Numbered from the stretch's first letter, positions 26,601 to 35,901 are shown. The stretch: DNA of 64,000 bases from Liberiplasma sp046541015 (GCA_046541015.1 JBKHEA010000003.1:1-64000); one strand, 5' to 3'. The notes: generated by a model from the sequence alone, not told the origin. Numbers and translations: made by a program.

Positions 26601-27116
26601 CTAATTACCCAAATGTGACTTGATAAGGTTTAAATTGTTATTGATGGTATTATCTAAGACAACCCCAGCAAACTCATACTTTAAACCTCCAACGATGGTT
26701 TGATCTACAACGTTTTCAATTAACACATTACGGTTATATTTACGTTCAAATTGTGACTGTATTTCTGTCACTTTTGCTTTGCTTAAATTTTCTTTGCTAT
26801 ACACTTTAACCACCATTTGATTGGCCAAATTAATCATAAGATTATGTAGTCCTTGATAGATTTCTTTTACATAGTCAAATCGGTTATTATCAATTAAAAC
26901 ATATAAAAAGTCTCTAAATAATTCAGGCAAATCAAATTGTTTGATTAAAGCTTTTTTATCATTTTTTGATATTTTTGGATGTAAGAAAAACTCCATTGTT
27001 TTTTGGTCTAAAGATGGGATAAACGATTCATACGTTACTTTCAAATCATTTAAGGAATCATTCTCAAGTCCAAGCTCAAAAAGGGCAACCGCGTATTGAT
27101 CGCTTAAAGCGCTCAT
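26601..27116 (-). CDS. atpH: ATP synthase delta subunit
   Basis: Links the peripheral stalk to the top of F1. 171 aa; N-terminal SDQYAVALFELG and C-terminal GGLKYEFAGVVLDNTINNNLNLI are family hallmarks. Its ATG overlaps the TGA stop of atpF (ATGA), a coupled pair. Confidence 0.95.
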   Translation of the reverse strand: MSALSDQYAVALFELGLENDSLNDLKVTYESFIPSLDQKTMEFFLHPKISKNDKKALIKQFDLPELFRDFLYVLIDNNRFDYVKEIYQGLHNLMINLANQMVVKVYSKENLSKAKVTEIQSQFERKYNRNVLIENVVDQTIVGGLKYEFAGVVLDNTINNNLNLIKSHLGN

Positions 27117-27640
27117 CGACTTTGCACCTCTTCTATAGCTTGATCGATTAATCGATCATAGGTTTTCTTATCAATTTCCTTATCAATTACTTTTTGAGCT
27201 AATACAGTTGCAACATCAATGATTTCTTGTCGTAATTTAGCACGGGCTTGATCGATTTCATAGTTAAGATCTTGTTTAGCACTTTTCTTAATATTAATCG
27301 CTTCTTCTTTTGCTTTAACTAACAATTCTCTTCTTTGATCTTCAGCGCGTGTTTTTGCATCATCTAATAATTGTCTTGCTTCTAATTTTACTTGTTCAAA
27401 CGCTTTTTCAGCTTCTTCTTTTAACATGCTTGCTTCTTCATTACGTTCAGCTGCATCGGTTAACTCTTTATCGATATATGCTTTTCTTGCATCGATAAAG
27501 GCAGTTACTTTATTCCAAAAGAAAAACCTAACAATAATCACAAGTAAGAGGGTTGCACTTATCTGAATTAACATTTCAACCAGTTCAATTGATAAGGCTA
27601 CACGTACTAAGTCATTAATAGCTTGAGCGGCTTGGTCCAT
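27113..27640 (-). CDS. atpF: ATP synthase b subunit
   Basis: Peripheral stalk of Fo/F1. One N-terminal transmembrane helix (about residues 20-45) then a long charged coiled coil. 175 aa; GGAGGCAACACC lies before ATG 27640. Stop codon is TGA. Confidence 0.95.
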   Translation of the reverse strand: MDQAAQAINDLVRVALSIELVEMLIQISATLLLVIIVRFFFWNKVTAFIDARKAYIDKELTDAAERNEEASMLKEEAEKAFEQVKLEARQLLDDAKTRAEDQRRELLVKAKEEAINIKKSAKQDLNYEIDQARAKLRQEIIDVATVLAQKVIDKEIDKKTYDRLIDQAIEEVQSR

Positions 27641-27664
27641 GGTGTTGCCTCCTAACTAAATATA

Positions 27665-27919
27665 TTATTGTCCGATTAAAACGAAAGCGATGATGAGTGC
27701 ATAAAGCCCTGTTGTTTCAGCCATAGCTTGTCCAACAAGCATTGTTGTCGTGATTTTCCCTAACGCTTCAGGTTGTCTTCCAACTGCTTCAGCAGCTTTT
27801 CCTGCAGCAAATCCTTGTCCAATCCCTGGTCCAAGACCAGCAATCATAGCAATTCCAGCACCTAACATAGCCATACCTGTTACAAAAAACTCATTATATT
27901 CAGCTACTAAATTTAACAT
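27665..27919 (-). CDS. atpE: ATP synthase c subunit with Na+-type ion-binding residues
   Basis: 84-aa hairpin of two membrane helices forming the rotor ring. The ion-binding Glu is E68. Q35 in helix 1 and T69, T70 and Y73 around E68 correspond one-for-one to Q32, E65, S66, T67 and Y70 of the Na+-driven Ilyobacter tartaricus c ring. Proton-specific rings normally lack this Gln and hydroxyl pair. This suggests a sodium-coupled ATP synthase (inference from residues only). Confidence 0.95.
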   Translation of the reverse strand: MLNLVAEYNEFFVTGMAMLGAGIAMIAGLGPGIGQGFAAGKAAEAVGRQPEALGKITTTMLVGQAMAETTGLYALIIAFVLIGQ

Positions 27920-27966
27920 CTTTAAATCCTCCTATAAAATTTCATTATTTTATTATAATCTATTTC

Positions 27967-28644
27967 TTATTCTTGTGCCATTTCTTCATCATCAGAAACA
28001 GCCATGGATAAGAAAATAGTTAACAACATAAAGTAGACAAAGGCTTGAATAAGCCCGAATCCAATATTAAAGATTGGATGTAAAACAAAGGTTGTTACAA
28101 GTGTACTTGCGACATTATTGATTAAGTTATAAATAACTACTGCCATTACTGTCCCACTTAATAAATTCCCAAATAAACGCAATCCCATCGCAAGAGGCGT
28201 TGATATTTCACCAATAATGTTAATTGGTAATAACCACCATTTTGGACTACTTAAATCTTTTAAGCGTTGAAGGGGTTTTTTTGCGATTAATGCCGCAATT
28301 TGAATGGTTAAAAACGCAAATAAACTAAATGATAATGCTACACTCATATTCGCAAGCGGATTAGCTAAACCTATTAAACTTGAGGTATTCGCAAACGCTA
28401 AAAAGAGTAAAACACTAATTAGCAGTGGTGCGTATGTTCTCCACTTATTGCCATAAAAATCTTTAATGAAGTTATTCAGGGTGTCTACAAACATAATCGA
28501 GATGAAACTTAAACCTTTTACTTTATCTGTAGGTTTTAGTTTTTCTATCTTCTTACCTGCAATAACGACCATAATACTTAAAAATGTAACAATGACTATG
28601 GTTGACTTTATATTCGCAGATAAGCCTTCAATGAACTCAATCAT
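27967..28644 (-). CDS. atpB: ATP synthase a subunit
   Basis: Stator ion channel of Fo. 225 aa with five to six membrane helices; the essential Arg lies in the helix LAMGLRLFGNLLSG (about residue 155). It begins eight bases inside the end of the preceding gene. Confidence 0.96.
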   Translation of the reverse strand: MIEFIEGLSANIKSTIVIVTFLSIMVVIAGKKIEKLKPTDKVKGLSFISIMFVDTLNNFIKDFYGNKWRTYAPLLISVLLFLAFANTSSLIGLANPLANMSVALSFSLFAFLTIQIAALIAKKPLQRLKDLSSPKWWLLPINIIGEISTPLAMGLRLFGNLLSGTVMAVVIYNLINNVASTLVTTFVLHPIFNIGFGLIQAFVYFMLLTIFLSMAVSDDEEMAQE

Positions 28645-29050
28645 CTAGATCGACCCCTTTCTTTTTATATATCATATTTGATATAGCAAAATTAAGTATC
28701 ATAACAATTTTAAAGGATAAGAATCCTAGGAATGTTACGATTAGATACATAGTTTCTTCATAACGGAAATAGATAATGGCTAGTATTAAAGAGTAAAAAC
28801 CATAACGAAACAAGTAATTAAAAATAGCTCTACTTCTCAATTTTTCTGATTCTTTAACCGCTGTTTTCATAGTGGTTTTATAATTATGGCTCATTAACAT
28901 TACACTAACAGCGCCACCTAAAAAGAAATTAAGGGCAAGCGCTCGGTTAAACCCTGAAAGTAAAAAGATGATCAAAGATACCGTTATAATATAAGGCCAT
29001 ACATAAATAAATGTGGCTATAAAAATTCTTTCAGTCTTTGTCTTTTCCAT
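28637..29050 (-). CDS. ATP synthase subunit I-like membrane protein
   Basis: 137 aa with four predicted membrane helices and basic ends, placed directly before atpB and overlapping it by eight bases. Size, topology and position match AtpI-type accessory proteins, which help assemble the c ring. Sequence motifs are weak, so the call rests mainly on context. Confidence 0.65.
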   Translation of the reverse strand: MEKTKTERIFIATFIYVWPYIITVSLIIFLLSGFNRALALNFFLGGAVSVMLMSHNYKTTMKTAVKESEKLRSRAIFNYLFRYGFYSLILAIIYFRYEETMYLIVTFLGFLSFKIVMILNFAISNMIYKKKGVDLDD

Positions 29051-29267
29051 CTAATTGTGCTCCTAATTTATAAACTCTTACCATAAGATTTCTTATTGCA
29101 GCTAAAGCACCTAATACCATAAATATAATCGTAAATATCGACTCTAAATTGAATAGGCGATCTAAAGCTATCCCAATTAAATAGCCTAGTAAGATAGCCG
29201 CAAGGGCTTCATAGATAAAACTTGATGCAATCGCGAAGAGTTTAAGTAAAAATTTCTTATCTTTCAT
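29031..29267 (-). CDS. AtpZ/AtpI family small membrane protein
   Basis: 78 aa, two membrane helices. The pattern AAILLGYLIGIALDRLF matches the AtpZ/AtpI family (GxxxGxxLD) that accompanies atp operons and is linked to Mg2+ or Ca2+ transport or c-ring assembly. Overlaps the next gene by 20 bases and touches the upp stop. Confidence 0.75.
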   Translation of the reverse strand: MKDKKFLLKLFAIASSFIYEALAAILLGYLIGIALDRLFNLESIFTIIFMVLGALAAIRNLMVRVYKLGAQLDGKDKD

Positions 29268-29893
29268 TATTTAGTTCCAAATAAGCGATCTCCACAATCA
29301 CCTAAACCAGGAACGATATAGCCTTTATCATTGAGTTTTCTATCCAGTGCTGCTAAGTATATATCAACATCAGGATGATGCATTTTAAGCCATTCAACAC
29401 CTTCAGGTGCCCCAACAATACCAACAAAACGAATATCTTTAGCCCCAGCTTCTTTTAATGTTTTAATTGCTGCTGCGACACTTCCACCGGTTGCAAGCAT
29501 CGGGTCAAGCAATAAAACCGTCGCTTCTTTAATCTCTTTAGGAAACTTTTGATAATAACTATGAGGTTCTAAGGTTTCTTCATCACGCCATAACCCTATA
29601 TGACCAACCTTAGCGGTTGGTATAAGGGCGTGAATGCCTTCAACCATTCCTAAACCAGCACGTAAAATTGGAACAATGACTACCTCTTTAGATAGCTGTT
29701 TACATGTAGTTACTTCAAGCGGCGTTTCAACTTCAAAATCTACAGTACTTAAATCTCTTGTAATTTCATAAGCCATCAGGCCACTAATCTCACTCACATT
29801 TTCTCTAAATGTTTTTGTATCTGTAAATTTATCACGTATTTTACACATTTTATGTTCGATTAAGGGATGGTTAAGAATATGGACTTTTGACAT
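29267..29893 (-). CDS. upp: Uracil phosphoribosyltransferase
   Basis: Makes UMP from uracil and PRPP. The PRPP loop is VLLLDPMLATGGSVAAAI; the uracil site is GYIVPGLGDCGDRLFGTK at the C-terminus. 208 aa. The rpiB-upp-atp order is shared with Bacillus-type Firmicutes. Confidence 0.97.
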   Translation of the reverse strand: MSKVHILNHPLIEHKMCKIRDKFTDTKTFRENVSEISGLMAYEITRDLSTVDFEVETPLEVTTCKQLSKEVVIVPILRAGLGMVEGIHALIPTAKVGHIGLWRDEETLEPHSYYQKFPKEIKEATVLLLDPMLATGGSVAAAIKTLKEAGAKDIRFVGIVGAPEGVEWLKMHHPDVDIYLAALDRKLNDKGYIVPGLGDCGDRLFGTK

Positions 29894-29902
29894 AATTCAC
29901 CT

Positions 29903-30334
29903 CTAATTTTCTATTTTATTAACTCTTCTAAGATGTCTTTCCTCGTTAGAAAATTCCGTATTTAACCATGTATCTACAATAGCTAATGCAAGTTGATCAC
30001 CAATGATTCTTCCTCCCATAGATAAAACGTTAGAATCATTATGTAATCGTGTTTCTTTTGCAGTAAATAAATCATGGACTAAAGCCGAGCGAATTCCTGG
30101 CACTTTATTGGCTTGAATACTCATGCCAATCCCGGTACCACATATTAAAATACCGCGGTCAGCTTCTTTATTGCTCACTGCGGTCGCAACTTCTTTTGCA
30201 ACATCGTTATAGTCGCAACTTACAGGTTCAAAAGTACCATAATCCTTGTATTCATAGTGGTTTTCTTCAAGAAATTTAATGATTTTCTCTTTTAGGTCAA
30301 AACCACCATGGTCAGCACCGATTGCTACTTTCAT
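29903..30334 (-). CDS. rpiB: Ribose-5-phosphate isomerase B
   Basis: Interconverts ribose-5- and ribulose-5-phosphate. 143 aa with GADHGGFDLKEKI, the Cys/Thr catalytic segment GILICGTGIGMSIQANKV and the RHLRRV end. Start ATG 30334 (AGGTGATTTG upstream, in-frame TTG before it). First gene of the rpiB-upp-atp operon; supplies precursor for PRPP used by Upp. Confidence 0.95.
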   Translation of the reverse strand: MKVAIGADHGGFDLKEKIIKFLEENHYEYKDYGTFEPVSCDYNDVAKEVATAVSNKEADRGILICGTGIGMSIQANKVPGIRSALVHDLFTAKETRLHNDSNVLSMGGRIIGDQLALAIVDTWLNTEFSNEERHLRRVNKIEN

Positions 30335-30371
30335 CAAATCACCTCTTTGAAATCGTTTTTATACCATTACA

Positions 30372-30399
30372 ATTATACCAAAAGTCACTTATATTACAA
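30372..30399 (-). promoter_or_regulatory. Promoter of the rpiB-upp-atp operon
   Basis: -35 TTGTAA (30394-30399), 16-base spacer, -10 TATAAT (30372-30377) with TGG directly before it (extended -10). Confidence 0.7.
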
Positions 30400-30446
30400 C
30401 CATTTTAAACTATTTAAATCGATATAACCGTTTTAAAAATAGGAAA

Positions 30447-31070
30447 TTATTTAAGTTTTAACTGTAGTTGTCTTTCTAAGACTGCTTGAACAGGTTTAAA
30501 TGATTTTCTATGTTCTAAAGTAATCCCGTAATCGTTAATCGCTTTAAGATGCATCTTTGTTGGATAGCCTTTATGACGGTTAAAACCATATTCAGGATAA
30601 CGATCATGTAGCTTTTCCATGTAGTGATCTCTTGATACTTTCGCTAAAATACTTGCGGCCGCTATAGAAGCACTTAATTGATCCCCTTTAATGATTGCTT
30701 GATGGGGAACTGAAAAGTTGCCTAAAGGCATCGCATCAGTCAAAACATAATCTGGTTGAATATTTAACCCTTTTAGCGCATTGATCATACCTGCTTTACT
30801 TGCTTGATAAACATTCATTTTATCAACTGTAACAACATCAATAAAAACAATTTGATAGCTTAGTGCCCTTGATTTTATTTCATCAAAAAGAGCAAGTCTT
30901 TTTTTGGCACTTAAACCTTTAGAATCATATAGACCATCAATGTTATCTAAAGGATTTAAGATAACCGCAGCGCATACAAGCGGACCTGCTAAAGGGCCTC
31001 TTCCAGCTTCATCACATCCAGCGACTAAATGATACCCTAGATTATTCGCTTGTTGTTCAAACTCATACAT
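30447..31070 (-). CDS. rnhB: Ribonuclease HII
   Basis: Removes ribonucleotides and RNA from DNA. The catalytic acidic residues are visible in GCDEAGRGPLAGP and VLTDAMPLG; SRDHYMEKL and HKGYPTKMHL follow. 207 aa from ATG 31070, which overlaps the rbgA stop by eight bases; a TTG nine bases earlier is possible. Confidence 0.95.
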   Translation of the reverse strand: MYEFEQQANNLGYHLVAGCDEAGRGPLAGPLVCAAVILNPLDNIDGLYDSKGLSAKKRLALFDEIKSRALSYQIVFIDVVTVDKMNVYQASKAGMINALKGLNIQPDYVLTDAMPLGNFSVPHQAIIKGDQLSASIAAASILAKVSRDHYMEKLHDRYPEYGFNRHKGYPTKMHLKAINDYGITLEHRKSFKPVQAVLERQLQLKLK

Positions 31071-31920
31071 CTTGATCAATTCTATCTAATATAATCTTTC
31101 CAAACTGCATATGTCTAAAATCGTGCAAGAAAATATCGATGACACGGTCATAATCAATTTCATTACCTTTTCTTAAACACCCTCGTTTGATACCAATATC
31201 ATCAAATATTTTTCCTATATTATCTATATCAACATTAATATCATAACGGGATTCAAATGCTTTTTTATAATATTGATTTAAAAATTTCATGCCATAGATT
31301 ACTACATCATCAAGTGGCAAAATCGTATCTTTAATCGATCCAAGTAAAGCTAATTTCAACCCAACTTCTTCATCATCAAACTTTGGCCAAAGTATTCCTG
31401 GTGTATCAAGCAGTTCTAAATCATCATGGATGCGAATCATCTGTAGATGTTTAGTGACGCCTGCTATATCACCAACTTTTGTGACTTTCTTAGATACGAG
31501 CTGATTAATGAGTGTGCTTTTACCAACATTAGGAATCCCAACAATCATCGAACGAACGGGACGTTCAATACGTCCTCGTTTCTTCTCTTTTTCTAAGATA
31601 TCTTTAATGAGTGATTTCGCAAGAGAAGGTATTTTTTGAACATTCATACCATTTAAGGCGTTTATAGCTAAAACTTTATGGCCTTGTTTTTCAAAATAAT
31701 CAATAAACTTCTTCAATTCAAATGTATCAGCTAAGTCTGCTTTATTTAATAAAATCAGTCGTCTTTTATGACTACTAATGCTCTGAATCATAGGGTTTTG
31801 GGATGCAATTGGTGCGCGCGCATCTAATAACTCAATAACAATATCAACCAATTTAAGTTGTGCTTGTATTTGTTTTTTTGTCTTGGCCATGTGGCCAGGA
31901 TACCATTGAATGGTTTTCAT
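31063..31920 (-). CDS. rbgA: Ribosome biogenesis GTPase RbgA (YlqF)
   Basis: Circularly permuted GTPase needed for late 50S assembly. N-terminal WYPGHMAKT, then NKADL (G4), then G1 GIPNVGKSTLIN and G3 DTPG, in that permuted order. 285 aa. The rbgA-rnhB pair is conserved in Firmicutes. Stop is TGA. Confidence 0.96.
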   Translation of the reverse strand: MKTIQWYPGHMAKTKKQIQAQLKLVDIVIELLDARAPIASQNPMIQSISSHKRRLILLNKADLADTFELKKFIDYFEKQGHKVLAINALNGMNVQKIPSLAKSLIKDILEKEKKRGRIERPVRSMIVGIPNVGKSTLINQLVSKKVTKVGDIAGVTKHLQMIRIHDDLELLDTPGILWPKFDDEEVGLKLALLGSIKDTILPLDDVVIYGMKFLNQYYKKAFESRYDINVDIDNIGKIFDDIGIKRGCLRKGNEIDYDRVIDIFLHDFRHMQFGKIILDRIDQDV

Positions 31921-32711
31921 TAGTTCACGCTCCCGAATCGTTCTAGTGGTCTTACTCTAAAAATAACTTTACCAAATAAATCTCTTTCATTAACCGGTCC
32001 AATAACTCTTGAATCTAGTGAATCATCACGGTTATCACCCATCACAAAATATTCATCCTCACCTAATATGAATTCATTTGGTGTATAGGTAAAAGATTGG
32101 TCTAAGTAACGCTCACTAATTAAATCACCGTTAATATAAACAGCACTTTCTGTAAAGGTAACACGGTCACCTGGCAAGCCAATAATACGCTTAACATAGT
32201 AAGTCTCTTCGCGAACTCTTACAACAACAATATCAAATTGATCGTAATCTATCATAAAATGATTAATAATAATATCATCTTGGTCTACGAAGGTTGGTTC
32301 CATACTAATCCCATCAACCATCGCAAAACTAAAAAAGAACGTATTTATAGTTATCATAATAACCATTAATGTTAAAACATAACTAATCAAATCCATTAAT
32401 TCAGATTGCCATTTAATCATCGTTCGGTCTTTAACATTTGAAAAGTCAGCTTTAGGCAAAAGTAACTGATAGATAAATATAAACAAGAAAATCATCATGC
32501 TAAGTCCTAACAAAACATTAAAGACACTTGATTGGTGCATGACATCAAAATCTTGATAGCGTTTAAAGATGAGTGGAATAAGTAAAATCATGAGTAAGTC
32601 AAAAAGTGCTAAACGCATTTTTTTATGCAGTTTAGACACTTGATTATTGGCTAATATCATGATGTTTTCATCAACTTCATCATGACGTTTCTCTTGTTCA
32701 AATGCGTTCAT
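31920..32711 (-). CDS. lepB: Signal peptidase I with extra N-terminal membrane helices
   Basis: Cleaves signal peptides of exported proteins. Catalytic Ser in DGISMEPTF and Lys in YVKRIIGLPGDR, plus GDNRDDSLDSR. Unlike the usual one-anchor Gram-positive form, about 125 residues precede the catalytic region, with three hydrophobic helices. 263 aa from ATG 32711 (AGGTGA upstream). Overlaps rbgA start by one base. Confidence 0.93.
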   Translation of the reverse strand: MNAFEQEKRHDEVDENIMILANNQVSKLHKKMRLALFDLLMILLIPLIFKRYQDFDVMHQSSVFNVLLGLSMMIFLFIFIYQLLLPKADFSNVKDRTMIKWQSELMDLISYVLTLMVIMITINTFFFSFAMVDGISMEPTFVDQDDIIINHFMIDYDQFDIVVVRVREETYYVKRIIGLPGDRVTFTESAVYINGDLISERYLDQSFTYTPNEFILGEDEYFVMGDNRDDSLDSRVIGPVNERDLFGKVIFRVRPLERFGSVN

Positions 32712-32715
32712 TACT

Positions 32716-34761
32716 TCACCTAATTTCTTCAAGTATACGCATTAACTCTTCTTTAGTTACTAAAACATCACGCGCTCTTGAACCTAGGTTTTCTGAAACA
32801 ACCCCTAGACTTTCTAGCTCTTCTACAATGCCTTGAGCACGATTAAATCCGATGCTAAATCGTTTACTAATTTTATTAATGCTTGCTTCTTGTTCTTCAA
32901 CAACGAATATCGCGACTTCTTCAAAATATTCATCACGCTCTAAACTCGTTGCGATATTTCTAATTAAGGTATCTTGATCAAATAAATACTCAGGCTTCAT
33001 TTGCTCGCGAATAAAATTTGTAACTTTTTCAATATCTAAATCTGACACATATGCGCCTTGAACACGTACTTTATTTTGACCATTACTTAAAAACAACATA
33101 TCCCCACGACCAAGCAATTTATCAGCACCACTTGAATCAATGATGGTTTGAGAATCAACATGACTTGACACACTAAAAGCAATGCGTGTTGGGATGTTTG
33201 ATTTAATCGTTCCTTTAATAACATCCGTAGATGGTCTTTGGGTTGCGATAATTAAATGAATCCCACAAGCTCGCGCTTTTTGTGTTAAGCGCTTGATGGA
33301 GTCTTCTACGTGTTGACTTGATACCATCATTAAATCGGCAAGTTCATCAATCACAACTACAATAAACGGCATGTAATCAACATCCCCGATTTTTTGATTG
33401 TAAGCATCGATATCACGCACGCGTTCTTCACTAAAGGTATTAAAACGTCTTTCCATTTCATCGACTAACCATTTTAATGCCGCAGTAGCTGCTTTTACAT
33501 CGGTGATGACTGGGGTTAGTAAATGCGGTAAGTCATAATAACTTGATAACTCAACCATTTTTGGATCGATTAAAATCATTTTTAACTCTTGAGGATTATA
33601 TTTAACTAGTAAGCTCATTAGTAACGTATTAATACAAACACTCTTACCACTTCCCGTTGCCCCAGCGATTAAACCATGGGGCATCGATTTAATCGATGCA
33701 AAGACAGGTTGCCCATCAATATCTAAACCAAGCGCAATGGTTAGTGGCTGTGCTGCATTTTTGAACATGGATGTATTGACAATGTCATAAAAGTGAACTG
33801 TTTCAGCTTGTTCATTGGGCACTTCAATCCCCACAGTACTTTTCCCAGGGATTGGTGCTTCAATTCGAATTTGTGTTGCTGCTAGTGCCATCTTTAGATT
33901 ATCAGCTAAGCCCGTGATTTTTCTTACATTCACGCCACTTTCTAAACTAATTTCGTATCTAGTTACGGTTGGCCCTTGTGTATGTTTATAAACTTTTGCG
34001 CCAACTTGAAACTCTTCAAACGTCTTGTTTAAAATAGAAATTTGTTTTTCAATTGATGCTGATAAATCAGGTTTGTTTTCTGAAGGTTTTTGAAATAATG
34101 ATATTGGTGGATATTGGTAATGCTTTAGTGTTTTAGGATGACTCGATACAAACTTTAAAGGGGCTTGCTTTTGAGGCAACGCTTCTTTAACTGATGTTTC
34201 ATCATTTGATGATTCTTCAGTAGGTTTTTCACTTGTCGTTTTTATTTCACTTATAACTTCTGCTTTTTTGATTGATTCATCAGATTGATTAATCGGTGTT
34301 TCAGGGGGCAAATCGGTTTCTTTAAGGGATTCATCTTTTTCATAAAAATGTTCTGGTTTTTCAACGGGTTCATAGGGTTTAGTTGGTGTTTCATCGATGA
34401 TTTGGGTATGAACAACCCGTTTTCCTTTACTTTGATTGTCTAAAACTTCTTGGAGGTTTTTCCCTCTAATTAAATCAAACTCAGGATACTCTGTCCCATA
34501 TTTTTTTATACGCTCTTCTTTAGTCATTTTTGGGCGTGTTCTAAAAGAATCTAATGTATCTAGATTATGTTTATGTTGTGTCATGACTGGAATGACAATT
34601 TCATCTTTAACATTTGTCCCAAAAATAGGCGATACAAATCGCTCTTTTTTATACTTGTGTTTCTCTTCTTCTTCTAAGATTTCAAATACTTGAAAAGGCG
34701 TATCATCAGGGGTACGCTTTAAAGGGGCAATGATTTTTTTCTTACGTTTAAAAAAGCACAT
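32716..34761 (-). CDS. sftA: Soluble FtsK/SpoIIIE-type DNA translocase (SftA-like)
   Basis: 681 aa. ATPase core with Walker A AGATGSGKSVCINTLLMSLL, Walker B VVVIDELADLMM, then a C-terminal gamma winged-helix (SKRFSIGFNRAQGIVEELESLG). The N-terminus is hydrophilic and rich in Lys, Glu and Pro; there are no membrane helices, unlike FtsK or SpoIIIE. That fits SftA, the soluble septal translocase of Bacillus. A thioredoxin-like gene lies directly upstream, as ytpP lies near sftA in Bacillus. Role: moving chromosome DNA out of the closing division site. Confidence 0.9.
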   Translation of the reverse strand: MCFFKRKKKIIAPLKRTPDDTPFQVFEILEEEEKHKYKKERFVSPIFGTNVKDEIVIPVMTQHKHNLDTLDSFRTRPKMTKEERIKKYGTEYPEFDLIRGKNLQEVLDNQSKGKRVVHTQIIDETPTKPYEPVEKPEHFYEKDESLKETDLPPETPINQSDESIKKAEVISEIKTTSEKPTEESSNDETSVKEALPQKQAPLKFVSSHPKTLKHYQYPPISLFQKPSENKPDLSASIEKQISILNKTFEEFQVGAKVYKHTQGPTVTRYEISLESGVNVRKITGLADNLKMALAATQIRIEAPIPGKSTVGIEVPNEQAETVHFYDIVNTSMFKNAAQPLTIALGLDIDGQPVFASIKSMPHGLIAGATGSGKSVCINTLLMSLLVKYNPQELKMILIDPKMVELSSYYDLPHLLTPVITDVKAATAALKWLVDEMERRFNTFSEERVRDIDAYNQKIGDVDYMPFIVVVIDELADLMMVSSQHVEDSIKRLTQKARACGIHLIIATQRPSTDVIKGTIKSNIPTRIAFSVSSHVDSQTIIDSSGADKLLGRGDMLFLSNGQNKVRVQGAYVSDLDIEKVTNFIREQMKPEYLFDQDTLIRNIATSLERDEYFEEVAIFVVEEQEASINKISKRFSIGFNRAQGIVEELESLGVVSENLGSRARDVLVTKEELMRILEEIR

Positions 34762-34765
34762 ACAA

Positions 34766-35098
34766 TCATCCTTTTACTTTAAGAGTATTATCAAGAAAAT
34801 CTTTTATTTCTATAAAGGTCTTTCTACGTTTGTCGATATAGTGATTTATTAGTGTCCCATCTTTAAAGACTAAAAAGCTAGGCACGCCATCAACACGATA
34901 CTGTTTGGTTATATCAATAAGGGTTTCTCGCTTAACTTCATAAAAGTTAATGGCTTCATAAAGCGCTTCGATATGATGCATAAAGGTCATTAAATAGTGA
35001 CAGTCTATACACCAATCACTTACAAAGACAAAAACATGGTATCCTGAAGCATTTTTAGACGTTTCAAATAAGGTGCTTGAATTAATCAGTTTCATCAT
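34766..35098 (-). CDS. Thioredoxin-like protein (YtpP type)
   Basis: 110 aa, thioredoxin fold with redox motif WCIDC near residue 31 and a cis-proline segment DGVPSFLVFKDG. No signal peptide, so cytoplasmic. Several starts are possible (GTG 35104, ATG 35098, ATG 35095); all overlap the preceding gene. Five bases before sftA. Confidence 0.8.
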   Translation of the reverse strand: MMKLINSSTLFETSKNASGYHVFVFVSDWCIDCHYLMTFMHHIEALYEAINFYEVKRETLIDITKQYRVDGVPSFLVFKDGTLINHYIDKRRKTFIEIKDFLDNTLKVKG

Positions 35099-35828
35099 CT
35101 TCACCAGACTCTAAGGCTTTTAATTCCTTATCAACTAAATCAAATTCAATTTCTTTATCAAAGAGTTTTTTGGAATATACTTTACTTGTTTCTTCACCAA
35201 CGACTCCGATAATCATTAAACAGATTTTTTTAGTGACAAAGTCCATTGAAGCATTGATCACAAGTTTTCTAAACCAATAAGCAGGATTCATAATATTTAA
35301 AGCTGTTAATGCAACTTTCATTGTTTTTTTAACTGGTTTACTTTTTGCTGCTTTTATGAGTTTCTTCTCATCAATGGATTTTTTTAATTCATACGCTTGA
35401 ACAATTTTAGTTATTCTTATATTGCGCGTATTTTTAAGAATTGGTTGTTCTAAAATTTTATCCATACGCTCTGTAATATATTGATTCAAGGTGATGATTT
35501 CATTTACACTTAGTTCAAGCATAGGGTATTTTGAATTTGGAAAATAATAATGCGATATTTCATCGATTAGTTCATAGGATAAATCAAATATAATTTTCCC
35601 AATTTTTTTATCTTCTTTTTTATAACGCTTTTTAAAAACATCTTGTTTTTCTAAGATCATGGCTTCGAGTTCTTCTTCTTTAACTTCTACCTTTGGTTTA
35701 TGAATTAAGCTCGTGTCAAGATTTTTTCCACGAACTAAAAAATACGTATAGATTATTGTAAATAAAATAAACCCAGATAAGATACCGAGTAAAAAGTTGA
35801 TTAAACCACCAAATGATATTTCAGGCAT
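35082..35828 (-). CDS. Membrane-anchored protein of unknown function
   Basis: 248 aa. One N-terminal transmembrane helix (about residues 10-33), then a charged, helical cytoplasmic part rich in Lys and Glu with an amphipathic segment (NIMNPAYWFRKLVINASMDFVTKKICLMIIGVVGEE). I do not recognise the family. It heads the gene group down to rnhB and is divergent from the HAD phosphatase. Could be a scaffold or envelope protein. Confidence 0.75.
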   Translation of the reverse strand: MPEISFGGLINFLLGILSGFILFTIIYTYFLVRGKNLDTSLIHKPKVEVKEEELEAMILEKQDVFKKRYKKEDKKIGKIIFDLSYELIDEISHYYFPNSKYPMLELSVNEIITLNQYITERMDKILEQPILKNTRNIRITKIVQAYELKKSIDEKKLIKAAKSKPVKKTMKVALTALNIMNPAYWFRKLVINASMDFVTKKICLMIIGVVGEETSKVYSKKLFDKEIEFDLVDKELKALESGEDDETD

Positions 35829-35850
35829 ATCTTCACCTCTTCCATAGTTT

Positions 35851-35856
35851 ATTATA
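35851..35856 (-). promoter_or_regulatory. Extended -10 promoter for the 35828-to-30447 gene group
   Basis: TGA-TATAAT on the minus strand (TATAAT at 35851-35856), followed by GAGGTGA before ATG 35828. No clear -35. Confidence 0.55.
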
Positions 35857-35901
35857 TCATAAAACTTTGTTTTTTTAGGGTTATGATATCGTTAAAATAA
35901 T

